Positions 48,845 to 61,435 of a stretch of 64,000 nt of DNA are shown here, piece after piece. The notes under the pieces are model-generated. The model was not told where the DNA came from. It made no database searches and saw nothing but the letters and a program-made list of their open reading frames with translations. The position numbers and the translations under genes were made by a program. Position 1 is the stretch's first letter; every line of letters begins with the position of its first letter. The stretch comes from Eretmocerus hayati (lineage: Eukaryota > Arthropoda > Insecta > Hymenoptera > Aphelinidae), in contig CM056741.1 of the NCBI GenBank assembly GCA_029851415.1, forward strand, positions 162,427,685-162,491,684, read 5' to 3'.

Positions 48845-50302
48845 CCTTTCGAGTGTTGTAGTAGTTGCTAAGATTACACAAAAAGTTGATATTCACAACA
48901 CTTGTCGTCCCGGTGCGAAGCCTCGCAAGCGTCTAATACACCCTCGGATATCGGGTGGACGCTTCGGAGAGCCTTCCTCAAGCTCGGGAATGCTACGGAG
49001 AAGACGCGACGATGCACACCCGACCACGCTTGGGAAAACAAGATGGACGCAGCGTGGCCGCGCCGCCCGGTGCCGGAAAAACGAGCATCGACCACGCCGC
49101 AAAGCGCACGCCCACATCTCTCCCCCACTCTTGACCTCAACATGGACAGGGACCCTAGAACCGGAAGCTGGAAAAAAAGCCTGGATCTGATCTGGATGAT
49201 CAATCAATGTCCAAGGATCGAATTTCGCATGCTTTTTTGTGAATTAAAGAACTCTGAATCAATCAGAAATCTATGAAATCTTGATGGGAACACTTTTGAT
49301 TGATAAACACACTCATCGGATTCAAGAAGAATGAATTGGATATTATTCAAGGGATCTACCTTATCGACGATTGTCCTAGTTTTTCCATTTCCAGATTTCC
49401 ACAGCGTCTATTTTTCCCCCATGCGAGACTCGCATCGCACTCGCACTCCACGTGCGTAACCTTCATCCATGAGTGATTAGACCTCGGATTAGACTGAATT
49501 GGTAGAAGTCCTCCACACATTTTGCCTGGATTCTAGGTGTTCTATTTTCCATGTTTGGAAGACTTTCGTTTAAACTCATGTGTTTTTCTTGGAAAGAAAC
49601 GCGAGTTCAGCGAGAGAATCCCTTCCATTCAAGAAACATTCATTCGCTAGTGAAAAAATTCTCATTCCCGAACCGTGTACAACCCACTCGATTGGGTTCA
49701 ATTGGGTTGGCTCGAATGCTTTCGAATTTCACGATCCAAATCTATACAGATTTTCTTTGAGGTTTTGGTCCTCATAGTTGAAACAAAAGTGTATCGATGG
49801 CATAAGTCAGCAACATCTCTCAGACGGTTGTTTTGTTGTGAGTTCCTCAAAAAATTGCCAACCCGTTCGCTCAAAAAAAAAAAAGATCCGTCGAAAATAA
49901 TCGAGCCGAGCTCAGAAGAAGCAAACTGTAGCAAAACTTGAAAAACTTGAGCTCACCAGCGCCAACTTGATTAGAGGCGCGTCGGGTTTCGGATTGTTCG
50001 GGAGGGTCACGTGATTGGTGCTGCTGCGGCCATTGGCTCATCGGAGGCCGGTTTCGAAAATTCGAATGTCAAACGTTCGCAAGATCACGGCGAGCCAGTG
50101 CAGTGTGGCAGACAGGGGTCCGTTGCAACCGCAGGGTTCGCGCGCGCGGCCATCAATACGTAGTGAAGGACGTTTTATCCGCGGATTTAGCGGTCCCCGA
50201 TCTGCCCACGAGATCAATCATAGCCGTGTATCAAGTGTTGGACGAAAAAATAGACCATTGCCCTATAGTGATTACCCTAGCTACTCTCCAGCGAGTCCAG
50301 TC
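48845..50302. promoter_or_regulatory. Divergent promoter interval between the RGG gene and polo
   Basis: The 1458 bp between the two start codons hold both 5' untranslated regions. Two GC-richer stretches (48.89-49.2 kb and 49.98-50.3 kb) flank an AT-rich middle, which suggests two separate promoters back to back. Overlapping open frames on all frames in the first stretch reflect base composition. No coding exon is supported apart from a possible N-terminal extension of polo. Confidence 0.55.
50008..50036 (+). promoter_or_regulatory. E-box and inverted CCAAT boxes upstream of polo
   Basis: CACGTG at 50008-50013 directly abuts ATTGG (inverted CCAAT) at 50014-50018, and a second ATTGG lies at 50032-50036. 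CCAAT/NF-Y sites are common in promoters of G2/M genes, including vertebrate PLK1. Function here is inference from motif and position, about 270-290 bp before the start codon. Confidence 0.45.
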
Positions 50303-53300
50303 ATGTCCAAGGACGAGAAGGAGACCATCATCCCCGACCCCATATACGACAAGAACACCGGCAAGACTTATATCAAGGGCCGTTTCTTTGGAAAGGTAAG
50401 CACGATGTCTGTGCTTTGTTATTTTCTTGTTCCTTAGTATTATTTAAAGCACCTTGAGTATGCACCCTTTCGAGGTACTCTTGATGTGCTTCTCGGACAA
50501 ACACTAGGTCTTGTTGTTTACTAACAATGTTACCTTTGGCATTCATGCCAAGGAGTGGGTATTTTCCATGGCGCCCACAAACGTTTGCTTGGACAAAATT
50601 CTAAAGTGGCCCCCTTGAATTCCATAAGAGTGGAGAAGCATGCCAACTTGTACGAGTCATTATCCAGACTAGTTCATGATTCATTGAGCCAGTAGACTAG
50701 GTCTTTGGATATGAGTGAGAATAATGGTATTCTATGTAATGAGCTCATTTAACTGACATATTGCTCATCAATTTCTATACCCTTGATGAAGATCTATTTC
50801 TTCTCACCATTCTCTCACAAACTTGTGACAATATTGTGTACGTCTGTGTTTGATGAGAATTTCAACAATTCAGAGTCAAATTTCTGTAGCTTGATGAATT
50901 TTACATCCACTGCTGGATTCCTGACAAATTCTGTAATACCAAACAACTTTTGGCGATTGACAGTACTGAATTTCAGTAAAACATGAGGTGTATATTGATT
51001 GATGATTCGTAGGAAAATTCCAGAGCAATACTTTGTTGTGTCCATCTTAGTGATCAGCATGTTGCTGTGATCATTATTAAAGCTCATTTATCACCATCTT
51101 TTCAGGGTGGTTTTGCAAAATGTTACGAAATCAGGGATTCACAAACACACGATATCTTTGCTGGCAAGATCGTACCAAAATCACTAATGACCAAAAGCAC
51201 TCAGCGGGAGAAAATGACCCAAGAAATTGCCATCCACAAAAGCTTGAATCACAAGCACATTGTTGGTTTTCATGGGTTCTTTGATGACAGCTACAATGTT
51301 TACATCATCTTGGAGTTGTGCCGTAAAAGGGTAAGGATTGCTTACTATCTTTGCACCGATCCCACCTCTTTAACAAATGTCAAACATCTACTGATCCATT
51401 AAACTTGAATGATTTTCAATTGTAGCGAAATTGAGCTAGCATTTCATTTCAACTTTCAGAAATTGCACTGTGAATTACCTTGATGAATGTTTTTACAAGA
51501 TTCTGCATTTCTGACTTCTCAAACTTTGTGATTATCCTTTTTCTTTTTTAATACTTGAAGTCAAGAAATCTCAAGTTGTAGTGGAAACAAAAAGTTGAAT
51601 GTGACCTAGATGATCCTTATTTCATTTTTTATTTATGCTTATTTATCAAGTTTTTGATGGATTCCCTTCAACTAATAAATGTAGATTTCAGCAATCATTT
51701 CATTCTAATTATGAATTTAATTATGAAGTTGTCTTACTTATTGATATTGACATAGTCTTAATATTAATCTTACCTGACAGTCCATGATGGAGTTACACAA
51801 AAGGAGAAAGGCTCTCACTGAGTATGAAACAAGGTATTACATGAAACAGATCCTTGATGGAGTGTACTATCTACATCAAAATAGAATAATTCATCGAGAT
51901 CTGAAGCTAGGAAATCTTTTCCTGAACAATGACTTGCAAGTAAAAATTGGTGATTTTGGATTAGCTACCAAACTTGAACATGATGGTGAAAGAAAAAAGT
52001 AATTATTTCTATTTTGAATAATTCATCATTAACAGGGACTCGCGTTTTCTGACACTTTGCGGAATATTTCAGGACTCTTTGTGGCACCCCTAATTACATT
52101 GCTCCAGAAATTCTCACAAAAGTTGGACATTCATATGAAGTAGATATTTGGAGCATTGGATGTATTATGTACACTTTACTGGTGGGCAAGCCACCTTTTG
52201 AAACATCTAGTTTGAAAGAAACATATGCCAGAATTAAACAAGTAAATTACAAAATACCTCAACACATGCAAAACACACCTGCCATGTTCATGATCTCGAG
52301 CATGTTGCAAGGAAACCCCGCCAAAAGACCCAGTGTAGCAAAACTTTTGAATGACCCTTTCTTTACTTCAGGTATGTGTTAATTTGCTCATTTTTCAATC
52401 TATAAACTGTCATGCCTCTGAATGGCCGTGGCTTCGAAATTCCTGAAGGATCTCTATTAATTTCAAACCTTTTTGCACAGGATTTATGCCTGCAAGTTTG
52501 CCAGATACTTGTTTGACTATGCCTCCACGTCTTGACGCACTTGAGTCGTATAATAGAAAACCTCTGTCCGAAATGGATGTAAATAATAGTCCAAAGATTA
52601 TGGAAGATGGTAAAGGTCAACAAAGCCCACGGAAGGCTAAGCAAAACGGAAATGCTAACGTGCCAAAAACCGATCACGATATTGAAAAGATGCTCAAAGC
52701 CCTAGAAGAACAGCTGACTTCGGTACTGAAGTCTAAACCTAGCAAAAATGTCGCAAGCACAGGTTAGTGAACTATATATTTTCTTTGAGGAATTATGCTG
52801 ATTGAAGTATTCCAGGGTAACTCTAATAAACTGTCTTTCATCTCAAAAATTACAAGCACAAATTTCCTGCATGTCAAAACAATTTTATATGGTAATATTT
52901 ACTACAGCTTGTTGGTTTCTTTCAATGTGCAACGAACTTTTTTGCAATATTTATTGCGGCTTGTAGATTTCTTTCAATGTGCAACTATCCTATCTTTGTT
53001 GGGACATTAATTTCCTTACAAACTCCTTGAAATATTCCTTACCGAACATCTCGACGCCGCGAATTAATCCACATTGATTCTCATTCACAGATGAAATGAC
53101 TGATCCTGATGCTCAACCTTTCGTTTGGGTAAGCAAGTGGGTCGATTATTCTGATAAGTATGGTTTTGGTTATCAACTGTCAGATGATGGCGTTGGTGTT
53201 ATGTACAATGATGGCACACGCCTTATCATGCTTGCAAATAATCATAATATCCACTACATCGATCGCCTTGGAGATGAATTGTATTATACCGTTGCGGATT

Positions 53301-54238
53301 ATCCTCGCCATCTTGAGAAAAAAATGAAATTGCTGAATTTCTTCCTGCGTTATATGAATGACCATTTGATGAAAGCCGGTGGTGCGATTGCAATTAAGCA
53401 GAGCGACGCTTTAGCGCGAACGCCTTACATGCACCAATGGTTCAGAACACAAACTGCAGTTGTGATGCTTCTTACGAACGGATCTCTACAGGTGTGTACA
53501 AAAAGTTTACTTCTGGCATAACAAGGTGTCGTGATCTATTCGACCGCAATGAAACTACTTCACACCATTCGTTCATGGATATGCATGTGTAAACATGAAG
53601 ATGAATGTTTATCTCACGTGAAGTCTTGATAGACCTTTTACAACTCTTACGCTACGGGCTCGGCGCTCTACTATGGGTTTTGTTAGTTCCTCACGTGTTG
53701 TTTTTAATTCTTTCTGTCCCCTTGTGAGTAGTGTTCCTTTGACGTATTCGAATTTTCTGGAGGACTATACTCTCAAATAAGTTTTGGCGTTTCAAGGCAT
53801 TGGAAGCTCCTCCGAATTGATTTGGATCACTATGTCAAACGGGCTCCATTAATGTGAAGAATCGCTATTCTAACGTTGTCGCGAACATCATTTCCGTACA
53901 TGCACACGGACTAAAGTTGTTTAGCGAGCTTGAGATTCTATCAATTTGCATAAAACTTTTTCTCTCAGTTTGATTGTTTGAATGATTCACTCTTGTAATA
54001 TTATCTTTTTATTTGATTTCAGATCAACTTCCAAGATCATACAAAAATCATCTTGTGCCCTTTGATGGCCGCAGTTACTTATATAGATCAAGAAAAAAAT
54101 TTCAGAACGTACCGCTTCAAGACTATAGAAGAAAATGGATGCTGTCCTGGACTTGCCAAGTGTCTGAGCTACGCCCACGGCAAAGTCAGTTTACTTACTT
54201 CTAAAGCTTTTACGCGTGTCATTGGGCCTGAAAAATAG
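50303..54238 (+). CDS. polo: Serine/threonine-protein kinase polo (PLK1 family), complete
   Basis: Seven exons join in phase: 50303-50395, 51106-51330, 51781-51998, 52073-52371, 52481-52762, 53091-53491 and 54023-54238 (TAG), giving 577 residues against 576 in Drosophila. The kinase domain shows the glycine loop GKGGFAK (30-36), ATP-anchoring Lys52, HRDLKLGN (144-151), DFG (164-166) and the activation-loop Thr180 in [10 protein letters not shown]. The linker has RKPL (304-307), a destruction-box-like motif. Two polo boxes follow: Trp389 in WVSKWVDY, and His512/Lys514 in QINFQDHTK, the pair that contacts phosphothreonine. The enzyme phosphorylates mitotic targets at centrosomes, kinetochores and the midbody. 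Start 50303 fits the family length, but the frame stays open upstream to ATG 50015, so a longer form cannot be excluded. Confidence 0.96.
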
Positions 54239-54657
54239 AAAGAATTCCCACGCCGAAGATATTCTTCAGTGCCTAAGACGAAGCATCGAACTAGCAATGA
54301 TTGCTCAAGAAAAGTGAATGCCATAAAGATCATCGAACTGCTTTATTAGGCATTTAATGAGCTGTTAAGTTTGACTGTTTTCACATAGTTCTATTGATGA
54401 ATTTTGCTAGAGTAGAGTCCTACCATCCAAACTTGAGTGCTGGAGAGCAAAAATAGAAAGACAATCCACTCAATGTTTATTCTACTGCAGATGGTAACCA
54501 TTTCTATCTTCACCAAGCCATGATTATTCATCTCAACTACTTTTTTACATGACAATTTAGGATTGTGATACCGCGCCTCTCCGCCCACCGATCAATTAAT
54601 TTGATATATGTCTTTTTTTATAATTGTAGCATTAGGATTTGTTATCCCATCATTTTT

Positions 54658-54663
54658 AATAAA
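54658..54663 (+). terminator. Candidate polyadenylation signal of polo
   Basis: AATAAA in tttaataaaaac, 420 nt after the polo stop codon, with a T-rich stretch before it. It is the first good signal seen after the stop. Confidence 0.45.
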
Positions 54664-56300
54664 AACCGCCCTAGAATACTCTGAAGTGGGACTGTGAAAT
54701 TCAAAATCAACTTCTTGAAATAACCAGAACTGATATCCAGAGCTATTCAGAATATTTTTTTGGAGTAGTGCAATGAATACCCAAGCTCAAATTTATGTGA
54801 AAAACGCATTAGCTTTAATGGAAGCTAGTAAAACTATCGCTTTCGGTTAAAATGAAAATAGCCTAGACTTGGTGTGAAGTTGATGAGCTAATATCAGATT
54901 CTCTCATGAATTTGATAAAAGTGCAAAATCGCCACTACTCCACGTATGAAAAGTTTTTAAAAAACAGCCGCATCAAATCAATTTTGTATCAATCCTGAAA
55001 TTCTAGGTGTATTGTAGATTTTATTCTAACTACTATCCTTGACTGCATTTTGACTACCTACAGTCGAAGTAAGTTTTTTTTTTATCTAAATATGAACTCT
55101 CCGTCGCGTGTAAAAGAAATAATGCCGAATACGATTCTCATCTTGTTTTGTACATATACTTACGCGTTTGGATTTCTTCAAATGCAAATGATACTCGAAG
55201 GTTTCAAACTTGAGATCTACAGTGAGCCGTGTGAATTTACCTACGATTTTCTCATAGCTTCGCCAAACTTTCATTTTGAAATGAAATTCCAGTTTTGTAA
55301 ATTGTATCTCAAGAATACTGGAAAATCTTGAAATGAAACGAAAGCTCGTCGAGTGTTTTTATGGCATTAAATTGCTATCTTTGTGAAATCAGCCAAATTT
55401 CCATATGGTTAGCTTTTTATAAATAATGAAGCTCTAATTCTTCATCCATGATTTGTGTATGACGAATTCTGTATAATAAATTTAATCTAATTTGATAATC
55501 ACTCGTTTTTGTTGAGTTAATAGTAAGTTATTCAACATGATAATTAGTATAGGTTGAAATAATAATCGCAAGATCAGGCTTCATTTTCCCAGATCGCCTT
55601 ACATCTTCAGAAACTCTGCTCGTTCTTTAACTTTCGAAGCTCGTGGAGGTACCGTCAAATTCTAATTCGAGAACTTGGAACTCCAATTGTGTGACTGCAC
55701 ACTGCCACACATATCACACGATGTTGCTCGTTTGATACTGATTGTCAGCAAAAGGACTGTGATACAAGAGGCTCGCAATAAGCATTCATATAAGCATTGT
55801 CATGATCGAAAATCTCAATGTCTTTCCCCCACTTTTATTTTTACAGTCACTGCCAAACTTTTCCTTTTTGGGTCAAATCTTAACTTCAACCATCATCTAG
55901 CTGTTCTTGATGGAAGTTGAAAGCATATCATAGAAAACCATTCGTACAACATAAATAATGTATTTGTACCATCTACACAGTGAAAGAATGCTAAGAGACA
56001 AGAGTTGAACACAAATGCACGACAATAACGTTGATAATCACCTGTCCTTCCCGTCATGAATATTGGAGCCTTCAAAATATTTATTGAAAATCGTGATGGA
56101 TCAATGGCCTCATCGACAGAATCCTAGAGCTCAAACTTCCAAATATATCGTAGAGGATTGCAAGGATTCAAGAACGTCCTAAATATCTCTTGCCTACGTA
56201 TGACATTCTTTTTTATTGAATTAAGACGTTCTTGAATGTTATATTATCGATGTCCGAATCTCAAAACATCCAAAGATCGTTCCGGAATTTCAAACACTTT
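54664..56300. other. Intergenic AT-rich region
   Basis: No gene supported. Open frames at 55050-55331 and 55675-55920 lack splice and domain support. Confidence 0.5.
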
Positions 56301-56306
56301 CAAGTG

Positions 56307-58081
56307 CAGGGTTCCCACTTTGTCCCATATTCCCATATTTCCCATATTTTCGCGATTGCTCCATATTTGGCCATAAAATCGTACTTTGTTCCATATTTTC
56401 CATATTTTTGGCCAGACACAAGAGAATTTTCTTAGATGCCATTAATTCTAAGATGAGTATCGATATTGTTCAAGAACTATGAAAAAGCTATCAAAAAACT
56501 TTCAAAAAGGTTGAAAGAAAATACAAACCGTGAAAAACTCGAACGTCACTCTGTCATCATTCATAGAGTATGATGCCCTCGATGATGCTAGTTTGGAAAA
56601 ATATTTGTCAACTATCTGCCGTCAAAGCAAATGGAAAGTGGAAACTATTTAGTGTCTGCAGCAGATTATGAAGTTTTCATAAGTATTCTGCCCGTTGCCA
56701 GAACACTTTTTTTTTCTTATACGCACTAGAAACTTTAATAAAAGGAACTAGGCGGGTAAGCATGGTCAATCGGACCTTGCCAGGTATGCTCACCCCTATT
56801 TTGTACGGCGCGCCCTGAAAGTCCTCTGAAAATGCTAATAATCCACGTCCCATAAATCAAGGGAGGCTGCTACACCCTAATTCGGAAGTCTGACCTAGAA
56901 AAATCAATAATTGCTGAAGATCTGTATTTTAGCGAACTTTATCGATCTAAAAACTATAGCGTAGTCGGTTTTCCTGAAAAACAATTTTTTTGACCTCATT
57001 TATTCTCTGGTTCGCAGATCCCTACATCGGATCGCCAAACTCATACGACAATTTTTCGAAACCGTAAAAAATAAGTTCAGAAAAATTCACAAGCCGATCC
57101 ATCAAATCTTGTGAGGTTAAGATACATTTCTTTGGGTCCAAATCCTGATTTTGTCGTTAAAATGTCCCAGAACTCGAAAAATATGAATTATTTCGGAAAA
57201 CTGCCAGAATACTTTCCTGCTTGGATGAAAATAATTCCATCGAATAAATTGCAGAAGTCGAGAAAAATTATCAAGAATTTATATAAACATATGTCTAATT
57301 TTTCGGAAAAAATTCTTTTGCCATTTTTTGATCTTCGTTTCGTTGAAATTTCCTAACCCAAACAAAAAAATAGTTCCGCGATATTCCAAAATTATCTAAA
57401 CTGTTCAAGTTCTAGAAACTTAAACGAAAAATCTGAACATTTTGAACCGAAAAATGTATCCAGGCTCACAAAATTTGGTGAATTGGCCTGTAAATTGTTA
57501 TCGAGGTACTTTTCAGGGTTTTGAAGAAACTGTTGTATAGGTTTGGCCATCCGACGTAGGGAGCACGAACCAGAGAGTGAATATGGTCCGATAAACATGA
57601 TGGAATGGTCAGATCCCGACTCGTGGATAACTGTGTCAAAAATCAATTTTTAGTTTTGCGAAATTTTTTTAGGGGCTTAAATCAAAAGTTTTCAACATGA
57701 AAATATTTTCTCAACAATTGCTGTAGTTTGAAGGATATACAAAAAAAATTCAGATACATCAGAATGCAATTACATAATGGAATATCCATTTTTAGAGTTT
57801 TTAAGGAGGTCTTTAGTGTGCCGAGGGTGACTTTGGGACCTAAGAAATACTTTTCTTTAGAATCTTTTCGATGTTAGAAACTAAGAAAAATTACTCCGGT
57901 GGCCATACCTGACAAGGACCGATTGACTTGGTTACCCGCCTAGTACTTTGGATTTAGAGAAAATCAGAAACTTGATAAAAGGCTTACGATATTTTAACTA
58001 TGTCCCATATTTGTCCCATATTTTCCATGAAAATGTCCCATAAATGCCATAAAACTTTTGAAATATGGAGTGGGAACCCTG
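56307..58081. mobile_element. Inverted-repeat DNA element with 6-bp flanking duplication
   Basis: The ends CAGGGTTCCCACTTTGTCCC at 56307 and the inverted AGTGGGAACCCTG ending at 58081 are terminal inverted repeats. They are directly flanked by CAAGTG on both sides (56301-56306 and 58082-58087). Subterminal copies of TCCCATATTT and CATATTTTCCAT repeat several times at each end. CAGGG-type ends recall hAT elements, which normally duplicate 8 bp, so the class is uncertain. The coding part is lost; most of the interior is a second element (56751-57940). Confidence 0.8.
56751..57940. mobile_element. Foldback element nested in the 56.3-kb element, TA-flanked
   Basis: The ends GGCGGGTAAGCATGGTCAAT and the inverted GGCGGGTAACCAAGTCAATC are flanked by TA on each side (56749-56750 and 57941-57942). 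The arms continue inward as inverted copies: CTCTGGTTCG and CATCGGATCGCCAAAC near 57005-57040 pair with the segment near 57535-57580, and TTGTGAG near 57108 pairs with the segment near 57465. Arms are about 550 bp each with a short centre near 57350. TA flanks fit Tc1/mariner-type insertion, but no transposase is visible. Confidence 0.75.
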
Positions 58082-58087
58082 CAAGTG

Positions 58088-60307
58088 GAATCACGGTGAG
58101 TTCTAATAAATTAATGGAATTCTTAATGTAGTAATTCGTTTTCACGACGACATTCAAGGAGCAAAAATCAAAACTGCTCTTTCAAAATCAAATTTTCCGT
58201 GACAGCTCATTAGAAACGATGCAGAAACATATTTCCTATCGGGTAGTAGGTAGTAGAGAGAAATTCATTTTATTTTAATTAAATTAGTTCTAGGATTGTC
58301 TAGGTATGCAATCGCTTACTTCTCGCCCATTAAAATGATATGAGATATCGGTCAAAGCTGTTTCAAAAGCTGAAAAACCCGTGGCTCACTTACTCATCTA
58401 TAGATGTGAAGTCTCGTGGTACCAGTCCGCGTCAATAGTAAAGTGAAACATGAATTTCGGTGATATTTCTGCAGCAACCATGGTTGTTGATAGGGCGCGC
58501 GGAATGTGATGTTTTTGTGATTTTTCCAGTGACATATAAGTGAAGTATTGAAAATCATCGACGAGGATTTGTAATGCAACAAATAAGTTATAAGATGGGT
58601 TGTTTGAGTCCACAAATTTTTCTAGCTTTTCTGAGTCATCTTCATATGTGTAACTGATGCAAGAATTGAAGTTCGCAACTATTGAAAGTTTTTCTACCGT
58701 GAAAAAAGCGGTGAAATAAGAAAAATATTCACCTCTTTGCGCGATTTACTAGCAACTTGAGATGAATTAAAACTAAAATGACTAGCGATGAATGTCAAGC
58801 TTGATTCAGGATTGATCGGCAACCATTTTCCACACGAGCATAACGTTGTCTGCTTCCCTTGCTTCCAATAAAACTTGTCCCTCGTGTCAAACTTCTTCAT
58901 GCACTCCTAGCTTGTTGAGAATTTTGATACGGACAAGGAAAATGGAGAACTTGATCATCCACGGCACATATTTCTCTGCAATTTTTCTATGTTTGGGTTC
59001 TTACAAAATTGCAAAAAATGGTATTCGCACTTCGTTCATGGGGTTCCCCGCTTGCGGGCGATTATTTCAACCTTCGCTGGCTCAGAAGCGAGCTACAACC
59101 TCATCATGAAATCAGTGCGGAGAAATATACTTAGCCGGATCAATGGATCAGTAAATATTTTAACATATAAAAGATCGAAAACTCTTTAAAAATGTGAAGG
59201 AAAGAATGCTAGCGGGGAGAATATACAGAATCGAGCTGAGGTTGATGCAATATAAAAATGCTTCATCAGGATAAAATTACAACCGAAAGAGGTTCTATTT
59301 CCTATCCTGGTTCAAAAACATACAGCCGAAATGTGAATCCAGAAAGTATACTAATTTGTACCGATTCACTTGATAGTCACAAGGTCATTAATTTTACGGA
59401 AATTCATTTCACCCCTGCCAATAAAAATCGTATAATCCAATTTTTGGATCCCAGATCTTCGAAATTGTTCCATGCAACTGTCTCCCAAACCTTAGCGGCC
59501 ACAGACGAGTTGCAATCTCATCTCAAGTGGGGAACATCACAAAAACGAGCAAATTGTACTTTGAGTAGCAATTTAGACGGTACTCAACAAGTACTTCATG
59601 GACTGTTGCTCAAAATACAGTATGACACATGCATCAAACCTCATTCGAGATTTCATCATAACCAAATTCCCCATACTGTATCTTTTATTACGCAACTCTG
59701 GAAGTTTGAAACTTTTGATTCCTTCGAAATCATAAATCACATTGCAGTTATCATTTTAATCTGAACTCCGGATGTTGGTTGATTAAGATGTCTTTCATTG
59801 TAAAATGCATTTCTATATTGGAATTGTTTGCCTTCATCGTTTTATACTGATTTTATGAGATGATATAATTAGACACTTTTCATATCTGGACTGCACCTCT
59901 TTTTTTCTCAGTTATACTTCACCACCTACGTATCCTGATAAAAGAATGTGGTTAAGATCTGGGAATATCTCGAGGGAAATGTCATCGTGTCTATCTACTT
60001 TTCAAGATATCCGTGTTGATATATTATCATATTCAAGTATCCGACTGAAAATAGTTGATGATTCGTGGAAAATATTCAGAAACATTTTCAATCTTCATTA
60101 GAATCCTATTATTTTTGGATTTCTGGATCGTCCTTAGTCACTCACCGACCACTGGAACATTGATTAAATAAGGGCTATGATATGACGTACAATGGTGAGC
60201 AGTTGGACCTATTATCAGGGAGAGATCTTATCTTTGATGTTTCAACCCCAGACTAGACAAAGAGCAAATTTTGATAATTGGCAGGATTTTTCGATAATTC
60301 TGTCAAT
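58088..60307. other. Region without a supported gene
   Basis: The minus-strand frames at 58394-58900 and the plus-strand frame at 59258-59764 (168 codons) are longer than the background. None shows a recognisable domain, and no consistent multi-exon model could be built. They may be relics of a decayed gene. Confidence 0.35.
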
Positions 60308-60768
60308 AAAAGGCAAATCCGCGAGGGCGGCGAGTCACCCGCCACGCGCGGAAAATTTAATAGAAAAAGTCTCGAATACGATAAAAGTTTGAGCTCAACA
60401 GGGAGTTATTCAATAATTTGCATCAATAATGTCCTGATTTGACGAATCTCTGTTTTCCACTGTTCATGAGCAAAATTTCAAAAAAACGAGCGTAATGGGT
60501 GCATAGAGATAGTACTATGGTTATTGGTACTATCTCTATGAATGGGTGTCACGTGCACGAACCGCTATTCATCACTGATATTTTTTATAATTGCAAAGTT
60601 GAAATCGAAACGATCAAATTTTTCGCCGAGTTCATACTATTTCTCATTGGCGTGAGCGAGATTGACAAGTTTTAACGAACTGAGTCTTTCCCTTGAATTT
60701 TCCTAAAAATCAAATTTGAGTCCGCCAAAATACGGTTGACGTTTTCGTGAACTTGCCTTTAGCCTTTG
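60308..60768 (+). repeat. Dispersed repeat family A, copy 2, carrying an insertion
   Basis: Second copy of the repeat at 31590-31970, in the same orientation. Matching blocks include GGCAAATCCGCGAGGGCGG, CTCGAATACGATAAAA, GAGCGTAATGGGTG, TCACGTGCACGAA, TTTGAGTCCGCCAAAATA and GGTTGACGTTTTCG. It differs by a 39-bp hairpin insertion at 60502-60540. Confidence 0.72.
60502..60540. mobile_element. 39-bp micro-MITE with 8-bp target duplication
   Basis: The insert starts CATAGAGATAGTAC and ends with its exact inverse GTACTATCTCTATG, leaving an 11-nt loop. It is directly flanked by AATGGGTG on the left (60494-60501) and AATGGGTG on the right (60541-60548). The corresponding place in copy 1 of the host repeat is uninterrupted, so this is an insertion. 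An 8-bp duplication fits hAT or P superfamily transposition. Confidence 0.8.
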
Positions 60769-61435
60769 ATTAACCAGATTCTTGGATCGAAAGTTCTCGA
60801 TGCACTATCGTGACTCAAACGTGAGCTTAAAAGATTTTTGTCTGGCGTTATTGTGACCTTAGTCGGGAAAAGTTCGTGAGCTAGTCACTTTTTTCCCCCT
60901 ATTTACTTACACTTTCGGATTGACACTTTTTTCGCAACACGACACTAGACAAAGTTTTTCCTGTTCATCAAATTGACATGTAAATTTCTAAATTGATTCA
61001 AATTTATAATTTCTTCATAAAATCGATTTTACCATAATTGAAACATGTAAATTATTCATTCTTTCAGTCGCGTAAATTCTAAGGCTACTAATCAAGAGTT
61101 TTTATTCTCACGCAAGCACTCATTAGCCTCAAACTGAGAAAATTATTTTTGCAGATCAATCAGGAAAATCCAGGAAAATCGTCCCTAATTCCATCAGTAG
61201 TTTATTCATTTCTGTAAAAATGAATCGATTATTTCCTGTTTTGCACGCATGCTTAAGCTTTATAGTATTACCTTTAAAAGAAAAAACTTCTTTTTCATAC
61301 TTTTCAATTGTATCTATATTTGTAAAGTCTATCTCTCCAAATTATCGAATAGCCGCAGCTAAAACTACTCCATAGATTCCCAGTGTATATGTTGGTGAAA
61401 ATGTTCCAAACAAGTTGAGTAAAAAGTACTTGGAA
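60769..61435. other. Gene-free AT-rich stretch
   Basis: No open frame, repeat or regulatory motif that could be supported. Confidence 0.5.

Noticed and set aside
48494..49276. Overlapping open frames of 95-174 codons on both strands
   Set aside because: They follow from the GC-rich promoter/5' region of the RGG gene. None is protein-like in composition, and they overlap in most frames.
58394..58900. Minus-strand frames that faintly resembled a chemoreceptor
   Set aside because: The apparent similarity was limited to a few residues, frames do not join through the visible splice sites, and both end in stops next to the donor-like GTAAGT.
59258..59764. 168-codon open frame
   Set aside because: No motif or family recognised and no splice context. 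It could be a relic, but there is not enough to call a gene.
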